Both the position numbers and the translations under genes were made by a program. From NCBI GenBank assembly GCA_024509875.1, contig JAMPIV010019101.1, positions 87,001 through 151,000 of the forward strand: 64,000 nt of DNA, read 5' to 3'. Every line of letters starts with the position of its first letter. Within the stretch, counting starts at the first letter, position 1. The notes beneath the pieces were generated by a model that did no database searches, was not told the origin of the DNA, and saw nothing but the letters and a program-made list of their open reading frames with translations. Positions 11,889 through 22,745 of this stretch are shown in pieces. This DNA comes from Oreohelix idahoensis (Eukaryota > Mollusca > Gastropoda > Stylommatophora > Oreohelicidae).

Positions 11889-13433
11889 AAGAAAAAGGAA
11901 AATTTTTCTTGTTTACATACTTTCACAAACTGTTTACGATTACAAGAAAGTCACATGATTTGCATAAATACGACGTTAAACATATGACTACGAAATGCCA
12001 ATCTGACGTCACTACATCATGCGTAGATGCCGCGCTTCGAAAGTACAACCGTCAACGCATTCCAGGTTTGATGAAGATTTAAATGATCAAAAAGACCAGA
12101 CGATGGAATACGGTTATCAGCCAACAAGGAGCAAACAGGACTAGGCATGAATCTAGTCCGTTGATGAACTTGACATCGCCGGTGCCTTTTAAAGATAAGT
12201 CTAGACTTAGGACGGTTGTCATTCAGATAGCACAATACTGAGTCCATTTCCCTGTGCAGGCATGTACACTCTATTTGTTATATATCTATGTTATATCTGT
12301 TTTTTCCGTTGATGTTGTCCCTTATTCGTGGGTATGGATGGGCGGCGGATTGAAATCAATTCTATGGCTCCTTGGATGCCACGAACTGATTTTAATTGTT
12401 CTTAAGGCCGTTAGTTAATTGCATTTTTACGAAGAACCCATCGATGGCTTTCCGATGATTTTTGTTCGTTCGTATTTGCAATTAATTGACCTTGCATGTT
12501 AGGTGTCTAGTCGTGTTATAACTGGGGTATTCTAGTGTATTTAGTTCTAATTTTTATTCAGTTCTGTAACAATGTTTGTAATCTATCGTATTTTTCTGAT
12601 CTGACTATTATTTCGTTTATATATTTGTACAACCGTTAATGAGTCCATGTATACGTCACTAATTTTTGTGTACGCAGGTTAATTTTCTATTCAGTTCATT
12701 CTTTGATCTCTCACTTCCGGTCTAGTCAACTTAGTTATAAATGCATTTTTATTGTGAAAATGTCTTTGTCGTATGGTAATACTGTTCTGTAATCCTTGGT
12801 TAACAAATTGTGTTGTTTGTCTTCATTTCATCCATTTATAAGATAATATTAATACTATAATTTATTCATTAATAAGAATGTAGATTAATATGATTAAATT
12901 TTTATGAGTTTTAAGGAGGAATTAGGGACTTTGCACCAATTTGCAGTGGTGGTCCAAGAAATGGGCAATGCACTTTATAGCTCATGATTATGACATAATA
13001 TACTATGATTAATTATTATAAATTTATAACATATTAAGACATATTAAATGTTAATTAGTACACTTTCTCAGTACTACAGTGTGAACTTAGTAACTATTAA
13101 AGATTAAATAACCTAATTATTTAGGTATAATACCCATAATTATTGAATACTAATATTAAGTGCATGATATAATTTCAGCACCTTAGATAACTAACTATCA
13201 TAACTATTTATGATAGATATTAGTGGTTATATAAAATATTTTTACAAAATATTATAGATTTGTGGAACTTATAAATAACAGTACAGGAATATTGCAATTT
13301 TTTGTAGTAATTATTCATTCGTTGAGTAATTACAAATATCTACATAGACTTTATTAGTGATTACTAGTCATAAGTGATTGAGTACTTAAATAAATTAACG
13401 TCAAGATGCTTAACTTAGACTATTTTATTTAAA
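11889..13433 (+). other. long leader of element B
   Basis: About 1.5 kb between the primer site and gag with no conserved frame. It is AT-rich, with several upstream ATGs and stops. It is unusually long compared with the about 170-base leader of A2 and presumably holds packaging and dimerisation signals; none is recognised. Confidence 0.6.
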
Positions 13434-13450
13434 ATGGTAAGGACTTTAAT

Positions 13451-13732
13451 TTGAAAGGATCAGAACTACGTGAATATGCGGAACAACAACTTGCAAAATA
13501 TAAGGCAGAGATGGAAGAACTTGAAAGAAAAGAGGCTGAAAAGAAAGCTATTGCTAAGGCAGAGATGGAAGAACTTGAAAGAAAAGAGGCTGAAAAGAAA
13601 GCTATTGCTAAGGCAGAGAAAGAAGAATTAAGACAAGAAGAAGAAAGAAAGGTGGCAAGAGATGAAATCCTACGGATTGAAGAAGAGAATAAATTGAAAC
13701 GACAGGAAATCATACTGCAGCAAGAAATGTAA
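13451..13732 (+). CDS. gag: gag N-terminal coiled-coil segment of element B
   Basis: About 93 codons of charged helix (E, K, A, R). A perfect 54-base tandem duplication at about 13505-13612 encodes AEMEELERKEAEKKAIAK twice. There is no in-frame ATG at the left end. An ATG at 13434 is in another frame and hits TGA within 7 codons, and the first in-frame ATG is at about 13511. The frame ends with TAA at 13730-13732, immediately followed in the same frame by the rest of gag. The charged helix matches the N-terminal part of gag in A and C, so it belongs to the protein. The stop could be a mutation or a readthrough site. Confidence 0.65.
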   Translation: MKGSELREYAEQQLAKYKAEMEELERKEAEKKAIAKAEMEELERKEAEKKAIAKAEKEELRQEEERKVARDEILRIEEENKLKRQEIILQQEM

Positions 13733-15661
13733 TTGCAACGGCTTAAATTGGAAACAGCAAAACTTCATTCGCAGAGTGCTGCAGCAAGCCAAGATGATAA
13801 TGCTCAATCTGGATCTTCATCCAACCGACTTAAGGGCAATTATTATTTTAAGCTACCACCGTTCAAGTTACACGTAGACGATTTGTCATCATGGCTATCG
13901 CGCTTTGAGGATATATGCAAGGTCAATAACCTTGACAAAACTGCATGGGCACTTAAACTCAAGGAATTTCTTGATGGCGAACCTGCAAGTGCAGCACAAA
14001 ATATTGATCCGACATTAGCCACAGACTATGAGTCCATTAAGACTTTGTTATTACGTCGTTTCCACTTGAACGAAGAGGCATGTAGATTACGTTTCAAAAG
14101 TTTGTTGCCAGATAATAATAAAGACTTTACAGGGTTTATTGCTAACATACGCAATACTTTTAACAGATGGGTTGAACTGGCAGGTGTCAACAAATCTTAC
14201 GACAAGTTAGTCGATTTGTTATTGAGGGATAAAGTATTATCTTCTGTCAGCCCACCGTTCTTTGCTTATCTGCAAGAACGTAAACCAGAAACTATTGATG
14301 AGTTAGAAAAAATTTCATTAAATTACTGCACCGCTCATCCGAATGCTAACATTTCTGGCTCGTTGATAAGAGAACCTCTTCCTGTAGCCTCCAATATGGC
14401 ATATCATAGTAATAACAAACCAAGAACACACAGTGTGGACAGAGGTAGGTTCAAAGGAAACTATGACATTAATTTTCATAAGGGACGTAATAGTTTTAAC
14501 AATAACTTTAATAGAGGAAGACCACAAAATAGAAATTATTCACCTCAGTCCAGATACAACAATAATACACGTAACTCAAGTTATAATCGGTCATATAATT
14601 ATAATAATGGTAACAATTGGAACAACAGCGATAATTATAACTCGAGACATCGAGATAACAGTTACAATAGGGGACAACGGGATAATTCAACTGATTATTC
14701 TCGTCATCGTTCTCATTCTCGTAGATCGACAAATTATAATCATAATACAGGGGCAGCCGTTACTACTGCTACAACCCCTGGGGTTCAGAGTTCACCTACT
14801 AATAACAAAATACAGTCTTCATCTACATGTTATGCAATGAATTATAACGTGGCAAATAGTTGCCCAGAATGTAATCTTATATTTCAGAAAGCAAAAGAGA
14901 CAGTTCTTAACTGCGGACACATTCTACCAGAAGTCAGTCTAGCAGTCAATGACGGAACAGGCTCGCTGATCTTCAACAGAGGAAAAGTTAATGGATCCGT
15001 AGTCTCAGTTTTAAGAGATTCGGGATCGACAACGATCGGAATCCGTCAGTCACTTGTTCATCCAAGTTGTACAACTGGAGAACATGTCAGGTGCATGACC
15101 TTTGGAGGAACCATAGAATGTTATCCAACTGCTATTATACATATTAATACACCTTTTTTCAAAGGCAACGTTAAAGCATGCATGTTAAGAAACCCAATTG
15201 CCGACCTTATGGTGGGATGCATACACGGAAGTAAAGATTGCACACCAGAAGAGATTATTGAATGGGAAAAAAATAATCTATGCATCGGAAATGCAGTAAT
15301 AACCAGAGCACATACGAAACAATTAGAGACTATGGACACTGAAAACAAGGAAACAGACAAACATGAAAATATCGAGGTTCATTCTACTATTGACCGAGTA
15401 TCCTTTGCTGCAAAACAGAAGGAAGACAGATCATTAACGAAATTTTTTGCACTGGTCAACAAAGTTGACAATCTTGCTATGAACAATAATAATAGTCATT
15501 GGTTTATTATTAAAAATGACATTTTATTAAGATGTTTTATGGATAAAACTCATGTAAGACAACAGGTCATGGTACCTTTTGCTTTTAGACGGTACATACT
15601 TCAACACGCACATGATTCTAAGTGCGCAGGTCACATGGGATATACTCGGACACGTTCTTGA
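13733..15661 (+). CDS. gag capsid, nucleocapsid-like tail, protease and integrase zinc finger of element B
   Basis: A 642-codon frame in the same phase as the coiled-coil segment. Residues about 35-205 form an all-helical SCAN/capsid-like domain (LPPFKLHVDDLSSWLSRF, YESIKTLLLRRFHLNEEACR). Residues about 225-345 are rich in N, R, S and Y, probably an RNA-binding tail. A finger-like CPEC...CGH follows instead of a canonical CCHC knuckle. The protease motif is VLRDSGSTTIGI, with DSG rather than DTG. The frame ends within the integrase HHCC domain (HAHDSKCAGHMG, HX6H). The remainder is in a different frame that overlaps from 15622. Confidence 0.82.
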   Translation: MQRLKLETAKLHSQSAAASQDDNAQSGSSSNRLKGNYYFKLPPFKLHVDDLSSWLSRFEDICKVNNLDKTAWALKLKEFLDGEPASAAQNIDPTLATDYESIKTLLLRRFHLNEEACRLRFKSLLPDNNKDFTGFIANIRNTFNRWVELAGVNKSYDKLVDLLLRDKVLSSVSPPFFAYLQERKPETIDELEKISLNYCTAHPNANISGSLIREPLPVASNMAYHSNNKPRTHSVDRGRFKGNYDINFHKGRNSFNNNFNRGRPQNRNYSPQSRYNNNTRNSSYNRSYNYNNGNNWNNSDNYNSRHRDNSYNRGQRDNSTDYSRHRSHSRRSTNYNHNTGAAVTTATTPGVQSSPTNNKIQSSSTCYAMNYNVANSCPECNLIFQKAKETVLNCGHILPEVSLAVNDGTGSLIFNRGKVNGSVVSVLRDSGSTTIGIRQSLVHPSCTTGEHVRCMTFGGTIECYPTAIIHINTPFFKGNVKACMLRNPIADLMVGCIHGSKDCTPEEIIEWEKNNLCIGNAVITRAHTKQLETMDTENKETDKHENIEVHSTIDRVSFAAKQKEDRSLTKFFALVNKVDNLAMNNNNSHWFIIKNDILLRCFMDKTHVRQQVMVPFAFRRYILQHAHDSKCAGHMGYTRTRS

Positions 15662-18204
15662 GTATTATCTTCTTTTTTTGGCCGGGAGTGTCACGAGATA
15701 TTTCACAGTACGTACGCTCCTGTACGATATGCCAAGAAGTGAAAGCACGAGGAGCCTTTCACACGGTGCCTATTCAGGCTTGTGACATATCTGTGAGACC
15801 CTTTGACAAGATGGCCATTGATATTATTGGCCCACTTTTACCATCAGCCAGAGGACATAGATTTATTCTCACGTGCATCGATTTATGCACACGATGGCCA
15901 GAAGCCATCCCATTGAAAACAACCACCACCACAGATGTAGCTGATGCACTACACCTGATCTTCTCTAGAGTAGGTTTTCTTAGGAAACTTTTGTCAGATC
16001 ATGGATCTCAATTTATATCTGAGACTATGACAGAAGTAATGAAGACTTGGAATATAGATAGAAATCTCAGCAGCATTTATCACCCAATGAGTAATGGTGC
16101 AGTAGAAAGACTTAACCGCACACTCAAACAAATGTTACATAAAGTTACAGTTAACCATCCACAGGACTGGGACAGAGTACTCCCAGCCGTGTTATTCGCT
16201 TATCGAGAGGTGCCACATGAACAAACTGGCTTCTCTCCATTTCAATTAGTCTTTGGCGCTCCACCAAGAGGTCCTATGGGACTAATAAAAGACTTATTGA
16301 TTGACTCCGAGATGACTCAGGATACCCAGTCATCCTATGAGTATGTAATTAATCTCCGGAATAACATTATTGATGCCTGCAAAATGGCAACAGCTTCATC
16401 TGAGGCTGCTAAAGCTAAAGCTAGAACTTTCCAAAACAGTAGTAGACGATTACGTCAATTATTTCCAGGAGATCAAGCTTATGTGTTATTGCCACATAAC
16501 GATAATAAACTACTCATCCGGTGGAACGGTCCATACCATGTTATCAATAAGATTTCTGATGTTGATTATGTCCTGGACATTAAGGGACATCACAAAATAT
16601 TTCACATTAATATGCTCAAACAATTTCATACTCGACCTGAACATCTACAAGCTATTTTTCATGAACTAGATGACACTTTCGTACCTACATGTCACTATTC
16701 TAATTTGTCTGTTATCCAGGAAGAAGAATCTTCTTTTCCTGAGGTACAGTTAGCATTACCTGTACCTGTAGTACAGCCTACTGAATCTTGGCGGGACGTA
16801 ACCATCTCTTCGTCGGTTACACCGCAACAGCATCAACAGATTGCTGAACTTCTACAATATTATCCAGATGTGTTGACCGACGTTCCAGGTCGCACATCAG
16901 TCATTAGTCCTGACATCACTGTTAACGATGATACTCCAATTCGGGTACATCCATATTCTGTTCCTCTACACTTTCTTACTAAAACTACTAATGAACTTGA
17001 ACAGATGTTATCTTTAGGAATTATTGAAACTAGTAATTCCCCATTTTCTTCTCCATTAGTTATTGTCCGAAAGAAGGACAATAATATTAGACTATGCGTC
17101 GACTATAGAAAATTAAATGCACAAACGATAGTTGATAGCGAACCACATCCACTTCTCGACGACTTACTGCCACGTCTATCGACCGCAACTATATTCACTA
17201 AGATAGACTTAACTAAAGGTTATTGGCAGATACCACTAACCGAAAAAGCTAAATACTACACAGCGTTTTCCACTCCGCAAGGTCTATACCAGTGGAATGT
17301 TATGCCTTTTGGGCTTGTTAACGCTCCAGCTACCTTTGTTCGCATGATGCGACACATTTTTTCAGGTAGACCAGACATTATTACATACATAGACGACATA
17401 TGCTTATTTAGTTCATCTTTTGAGGAACATTTTTTGGGTCTTGAATACGTTTTGGACACATTAAGAAGGAACAATTTAACTGCTAAACCCACAAAATTAC
17501 AAGTAGCGTTTCACGAAATAACGTTTTTGGGACACATCATTGGAGCAGGATATATCCAAACACTACCCAGTACGGTTTCTAAAATTTTAAACATTTCCGT
17601 TCCTCAAACGAAGAAACAGGTTAGAAGCTTGTTAGGACTAGTCCAATATTACAGCAGATTTGTACCTAACCTGTCATCTATCACGGCTGTCTTATCATCA
17701 CTGTTAAAAAAGGACATGCCAGTGAAGGTGACATGGACTAGTGAATGTGATAGAATATTCCGTCAAATAATTAATATTTTTTCACACCCACCTATTTTGA
17801 GACTACCTGATGCTTCCAAAAAGTTTATTCTCCGCACAGATGCGAGTAACTACGGAATTGGCGCATGTTTGCTCCAATATCATGACGACGTCCTCCATCC
17901 CACACTGTACGTCTCACGGAAACTGAAGCCACCAGAAATCAAGTACTCAACAGTTGATAGAGAATTACTATCCGTCATTTGGGCGATCACAAAGCTCGAA
18001 AAATTCCTATTAGGCGCACCCTTTGTGGTACAGATAGACCAAAAAGCGGTTGCATCACTACGTCGTGCTAATCACAAGAGCCCGAAGCTGACAAGATATG
18101 CCATTCTACTTCAACCTTTTGACTTCTCAATCGAGTACATCACAGGATCAGATAACGTTTTGGCAGATACTCTGTCTCGAAATCCTACTGATGTCGAGTC
18201 CTGA
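15622..18204 (+). CDS. integrase, reverse transcriptase and RNase H of element B
   Basis: An 860-codon frame overlapping the previous one by 40 bases in another phase. Genuine homology begins at about 15675 (FFWPGV). The zinc domain ends in CTIC. The integrase triad is D in MAIDIIGP, D in LSDHGSQF and E in SNGAVERLNR, with D-X35-E spacing. A GPY/F-like module (RWNGPYHVINKI) follows. RT has DYRKLNAQ, KIDLTKGYWQIPL, MPFGLVNAPATF and TYIDDICLF. RNase H has RTDASNYGIGACLLQ, VDRELLSVIWAI and QIDQKAV. All key residues look intact. The initial methionine is probably not used; this part is likely reached by frameshifting or lost through an indel. Confidence 0.92.
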   Translation: MRRSHGIYSDTFLSIIFFFWPGVSRDISQYVRSCTICQEVKARGAFHTVPIQACDISVRPFDKMAIDIIGPLLPSARGHRFILTCIDLCTRWPEAIPLKTTTTTDVADALHLIFSRVGFLRKLLSDHGSQFISETMTEVMKTWNIDRNLSSIYHPMSNGAVERLNRTLKQMLHKVTVNHPQDWDRVLPAVLFAYREVPHEQTGFSPFQLVFGAPPRGPMGLIKDLLIDSEMTQDTQSSYEYVINLRNNIIDACKMATASSEAAKAKARTFQNSSRRLRQLFPGDQAYVLLPHNDNKLLIRWNGPYHVINKISDVDYVLDIKGHHKIFHINMLKQFHTRPEHLQAIFHELDDTFVPTCHYSNLSVIQEEESSFPEVQLALPVPVVQPTESWRDVTISSSVTPQQHQQIAELLQYYPDVLTDVPGRTSVISPDITVNDDTPIRVHPYSVPLHFLTKTTNELEQMLSLGIIETSNSPFSSPLVIVRKKDNNIRLCVDYRKLNAQTIVDSEPHPLLDDLLPRLSTATIFTKIDLTKGYWQIPLTEKAKYYTAFSTPQGLYQWNVMPFGLVNAPATFVRMMRHIFSGRPDIITYIDDICLFSSSFEEHFLGLEYVLDTLRRNNLTAKPTKLQVAFHEITFLGHIIGAGYIQTLPSTVSKILNISVPQTKKQVRSLLGLVQYYSRFVPNLSSITAVLSSLLKKDMPVKVTWTSECDRIFRQIINIFSHPPILRLPDASKKFILRTDASNYGIGACLLQYHDDVLHPTLYVSRKLKPPEIKYSTVDRELLSVIWAITKLEKFLLGAPFVVQIDQKAVASLRRANHKSPKLTRYAILLQPFDFSIEYITGSDNVLADTLSRNPTDVES

Positions 18205-19341
18205 ACTATAGTAACGTCGCAGATACTTACTCAAGAGACATAGCACTATCATTGCTGTTCTACATAGACAGAAACAATTGCCTATAATACACGTATCTGC
18301 TTACTAAAGACATATTATATACGAAATGAACGAAATCAATTGACTCTATGTTCGTATTTACGCCAGTACTTTGCTTGATATCCAGTCATGATAAAACTAT
18401 TGGAAACATTTTCGTGCATCAAGTGAAAATAATAGAAAATACTATCAAAGTAACTCAGTATGCGACATGAACTATTGTCAATAACGTCGATACTTATGAA
18501 CTGAAACACATAAACATTTTTTTTCTAATCGGAATTCACAAGGATCAAGCCTACGGATGAATCATCATATCCAACTTTAATTAATTTTAATTAAGTCGTT
18601 AAAATAATGGAAATTAAAATGAAAGGTGAGATAAATATGAAAAAAAAATGAAATGAAATGAAATTTGGAAGAAAAAAAAAATGAAAGAAGAAAAAAAATA
18701 AGAACTCACATGATTCTTAGATAATGTTATTGTATGTAACTATTATATTATATAGTTAATAATTATGTTGATACATTACATACTACATTATTGTTTAAAT
18801 TGGTTAATTTAGATAGGTATTAACAACTTAATACTAAACTTAATTAATGTCCAACACACATAACTAAGTTAAATTTATACATTACTTTCTTTCTCTACTT
18901 TATTCTTCATTTATTTATTTCTCTCTTTAACATATCCTTTCATTTTTCTTACATTAGATTTTCAACAACTTTATTCTTATTACACACTCAATATAATTAA
19001 TTAGTTTAATTTTAACTCTTTAGATTAGTCTGACGTGACATTTCATTGCGACATATTTTAAGTTAATTAATTATTTAATTAGATATCAACATTAGCCATT
19101 CTCTTTTAGTTCATATAAAATTTATGTATAACATTTATGTATAATATGATCATTAATATATTAGATGACTGTTAGTAAGCCGACATGACCACGACACTGT
19201 TCTAGACTGAACATCGTAGGCCATATGCCGCATTTTTGTTAAATTTTTTGATATTGTTAAATTTTTTGATATTCATTCAGATAGGGTTTTGAAAAAAAAA
19301 ATCTATCTAATAGATTTTTTTTCCCCCGGTGGACAGGAAAT
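18205..19341 (+). other. 3' untranslated region of element B
   Basis: About 1.1 kb of AT-rich DNA between RNase H and the 3' LTR with no supported gene. It includes AAATG-type runs near 18640-18700 and a short direct repeat of TTGTTAAATTTTTTGATAT at about 19237-19273. The polypurine tract is weak (GGTGGACAGGAAAT just before the LTR). Confidence 0.6.
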
Positions 19342-20105
19342 TGTTACGGTAGTTTAATTGGCATTGTCTGCTAGAGGTTAGCAGCATGCGATTTTAGGGG
19401 TTACAACGTTTAATGTAATGTAAAAGTATTATTAGCCTAGTGAACGCTGTGACGTTTCAGCGTTGGTAGTCACGCACCGTGACCAAGAGACGGGACCCTT
19501 TCTTGAATGACCGTCGAACGGAGAAGACGTGTCTTTATATTCTTATAGTGTCGGGCATGGAGTGCCACACAGTTATATTGTATTTTATTATGGACATGGG
19601 TCAGTCCACTGTTGTGATGAAGAAAGATGAAGTTACAGGTTAGTAATTGACTAAACCTTGTCGAGATGAATTAACAGTCCGTTTTAGTTATACTAGTGCC
19701 AGACGCATAATCTCACTGTCGGTCGTTGGGATTACCAACCACGCGTGCATATAGTTATGTCGTTCTGCCTACAGTAATTCAGATGTACGAGACAAAGGAC
19801 TGATATGCAAGATAGCTAACTCAACATAGGATTCTAAATTATATTTGTGATGTAATTCATGATCAACGTACGATGTCTACAGAATGTATAATAAATTGTT
19901 TGTTTGGACTCTAGACATGACTTATCCCGTCTATGAACATTTGGGAGATTCAATTATTACTATCATGGTTTTCAAAGTATTTAAACCCACATTCGCGTAA
20001 CTAACATCGAAGGCACGATGCAAAAATGATGAACTGTAAAACAAGTCACCACGATTGACTATCAAGCTTTCAACAATCCGATGGGCTAATTTTCCGACCG
20101 CAGCA
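19342..20105 (+). repeat. 3' LTR of element B
   Basis: 764 bp, matching 11096-11859 with one mismatch. It is followed by the ACCAC TSD at 20106-20110 and then by the resumed 69-bp array. Confidence 0.95.
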
Positions 20106-20455
20106 ACCACTCAAACATTCTTAACTCGTCGTATACCGGTGAGCTTTCTCATATTCAATTTATAGGACACTTTATCCACTAAAACATTCTTAACTCATCG
20201 TATCCCGGCGATCTTTCTCAAGTTCATTTGATAGGACACTTAAACTACTCAAACATTCTTGACTCATTGTATACCGGTGAGCTTTCTCGTGTTCAATTGA
20301 TAGGATACTTAAACCTTTCAGACATTCGTGACATGTTCAACTGATATGACACTTAAACTACTCAGACATTCTTGACTCATCGTTTACCGGTGAGCTTTCT
20401 CAAGTTCAGGGATAGGACACTTAAATCACTCAAACATTCTTGTCTCATCGTATAT
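20106..20455. repeat. 69-bp tandem repeat array, right part
   Basis: Continuation of the 10595-11095 array, including a copy of the long composite unit (about 20276-20391). The phase is exactly continuous with the left part across the TSD, so both were one array before B inserted. The first 5 bases are the right TSD. Confidence 0.9.
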
Positions 20456-20832
20456 CTGAACTGATTTTTTTTTTTTTAAAGTTTTAGTTTCGAAAATGAT
20501 ATTTCAGTAGTTGCGAATGCGACATGCTGTGGGTGCTGTTCCCCCTGTTCAGTGATCATAGGAAATTGCACAGTTATTTTATTACACACGAATTATTTGA
20601 ATTTCAGAACTTACCCAGCCTCCTCCAGGTTCGTATCTCATCTACCCAATGCTAGTTTAAAATGTATGATTTTTTCTTTCAGCAAAAAATGTGCGGGGTC
20701 AAGTATTTCTAAATAACAAAGCCAACTCCACGAAATCTTCACTCCTGCGTTAATTCTTGTTTCATAAAAATAGCCCGAGAATCGAGTGTCTTTTTCAACG
20801 GGAAAGGATCCAGTTGAAAAGATCAATCTTTT
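20456..20832. other. no gene recognised
   Basis: Anonymous flank between the tandem array and a SINE. Only short frames and a poly-T run near 20466. Confidence 0.5.
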
Positions 20833-20845
20833 ATCGCCTGCCATT

Positions 20846-21117
20846 TTTTTTTTTAAAACCAGCAGCACTCAAGCTTTCCAGCTCTTTTGGCCCAATGACA
20901 TGTCATTGCGGGGCTAGGGGGTCAGTGGACTTTCCTTCCAACCCGGTCAGGAGCTTCGCTCCTTCCCATCCCCACGGGATTTATGTGCAGGAGCCTTTCA
21001 GGTTATTCAGTCAAATTTCCGGTTGTAAACATTCCTTCAAACGTTGACGCCCGGGTTTGAACTATGAAAACCTGGTCGCCAGTACAACGCCGTAGCCATT
21101 ACACTAGCGTGGCTCCC
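20846..21117 (-). repeat. tRNA-derived SINE, family 1
   Basis: Minus strand. The head at the right end has box A TAGTGTAATGG (21096-21106) and box B AGTTCAAACCC (21053-21063). The body includes CCTGAAAGGCTCCTGCACAT and the tail is poly-A (T run at 20846-20855). It is flanked by imperfect 13-bp direct repeats, ATCGCCTGCCATT (20833-20845) and ATCGTCTGCCATT (21118-21130). A close second copy is at 40641-40916. Confidence 0.85.
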
Positions 21118-21183
21118 ATCGTCTGCCATTAAAACATCCTTAATGTGACCTTTATCTGTAGGGTTCTTGTGTTCTGTACAGGT

Positions 21184-21715
21184 TAAATGGCAAGACAAGA
21201 TCCCGGATACCGCCGTTCTTGACAGAGCTGGTATCCCTAGTATTGATACTATTCTGATGCAGTCACAAATTCGCTGGGCAGGTCATGTAGTCCGCATGCC
21301 AGACCATCGACTGCCAAAGATACTCTTTTATGGTGAGATGCAGAAGGGTAAACGCTCCCATGGTGGCCAAAAGAAGCGCTTCAAAGACACGTTAAAGACG
21401 TCATTGAAAACCTTTGACATAAACCCAGACACATGGGAAGCTGCTGCGCAAGACCGAACTGCTTGGCGCACATCTCTTCGTAAAGGTGCAGCAGCATGCG
21501 AATCATCCAGAAGAGCAGCAGCGGAACAGCGGAGACAAGCTAGAAAGGACCGTGAAATAAAACCTTCACATGAAGCAAACATTCCCTGCCCACACTGTCC
21601 AAGATCTTTCCAGACCCGCATCGGGCTCTTCAGTCACCTTCGTACCCATAGACTAACCTAACATATTCTTAAATAATTGGATGAACAGAGTGGTCTTCAT
21701 CACCCGTGATGGACG
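21184..21715 (+). mobile_element. LINE 3' fragment with C-terminal C2H2 finger
   Basis: The frame (to 21661) starts within a LINE C-terminal region: KWQDKIPDTAVL, then IRWAGHVVRMPDHRLPK, GKRSHGGQKKRFKD and WEAAAQDRTAWR. It ends with CPHCPRSFQTRIGLFSHLRTH split as CX2C-X12-HX3H, a canonical C2H2 zinc finger, and a stop. A short 3' UTR follows to about 21715 (CACCCGTGATGGACGAACAA). RT motifs are absent, so this is a 5'-truncated copy. It is a different family from the LINE at 58823-62796. Confidence 0.85.
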
Positions 21716-22059
21716 AACAACCAACCACAGGTTAACGTCGAATAATGTGTCGCAAGAGTCCGTATGCCGGTGTCTAATTACAGCGAGACCGTCAATGGAA
21801 GGGTTCCAAATTTTGTAAAAACTGCGCTACACACAAGCGCAGCAAAGAAAAAACACCGAGTATCACATTCATACGTCTGTTACTGACCCGCCAGAGACTC
21901 CATCAGAGAAGTCAGTTGGAGGAAAATAACGTTCGGAAGCAGTACATATGAGACTATTTATTACAAGGCAAGAGAACATGATTGTGCCACCAGGTTAGCT
22001 ATACAATTCCACATATCAGAACTTAAAACCTTTTTTGAAGTACCAAGGACATTTTCCTA
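21716..22059. other. no gene recognised
   Basis: Nothing identifiable; no repeat shared with the rest of the window was seen. Confidence 0.5.
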
Positions 22060-22745
22060 TGTGGCAGCGCTGGTTAACAGTTGGTTGGTGCACACAACCT
22101 TTGTCTACCTAGGATCTTTTGCCTCAAGCGTTGGTGATTGACTTCTCCGTATGTTGCCGTTTATATACAACACACAATTAGTGACCACATAATATCACGT
22201 AGGAACTCTGGTACAAACATGGGAACGCCGCATTGAACTGGAACAAATGTTTATTTATACTATGTATAACAAATGTCGTCGGTGACCTCTCCAACAATCT
22301 GGGTCCATCCGACTCTCCTCTTTTGAACACTATTAGCTTCCATACACCCATGTAATTCATAATTTCACTGTCTTATGTATATTGTCCCTTTGAGGACAGT
22401 ACAGATATATTATTGGAATGCGCTCAGGTTATTAAGATAGTTACACCGGACTGACTCCGGGGAATGTAACTTTTCCTGATTATGGTGGCCGCTATGTTAG
22501 CACACTTATCCACTATCGAATTGTTATAACTACTCTACGTACCCTTCCTTCAGAATAAAGCTTCACCGCCCCTTCCTCCTTGTACTATTGTCGGAACTCG
22601 TCAGCCTACCTATATATTGAGGCTTATGTCTACACAACCCGGACTTGGGATATCTAAGAGACGATACATAGGCTCCTTTAACTATTGGTTGCCTTCAATA
22701 TGGCTGCCCTGCTTCTGTTCCCACGTCTCTCACGCTTCTGCCTGA
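22060..22745. repeat. dispersed repeat D, copy 1 (possible LTR)
   Basis: Begins TGTGGCAGCGCTGGTTAACA and ends CACGCTTCTGCCTGA. A second copy is at 29219-29452 plus 39073-39222 (split by element C). It lacks a 304-base internal part corresponding to 22316-22619. The repeat flanks a minus-strand gypsy-like gag on both sides, so it could be that element's LTR, but the right end does not show a clear CA/TG terminus. Confidence 0.6.

Larger units (their letters stand above)
11096..20105 (+). mobile_element. Gmr1-like LTR retrotransposon B, complete and very young
   Basis: A 9010-bp element with 764-bp LTRs differing at one base by my reading (TATACGAG against TATACTAG). It has a tRNA-complementary primer site, a 1.5-kb leader, gag, protease, integrase before reverse transcriptase and RNase H, a 1.1-kb 3' untranslated part, and an ACCAC TSD. 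It lies inside the 69-bp tandem array. Despite its youth the reading frame is split by a stop at 13730-13732 and a frame change at about 15622-15661. It may be non-autonomous, or it may use recoding. Confidence 0.95.

Noticed and set aside
14433..14840. A 135-codon isoleucine/threonine-rich frame
   Set aside because: Shadow of the N/R/Y-rich part of the B gag frame in another phase.
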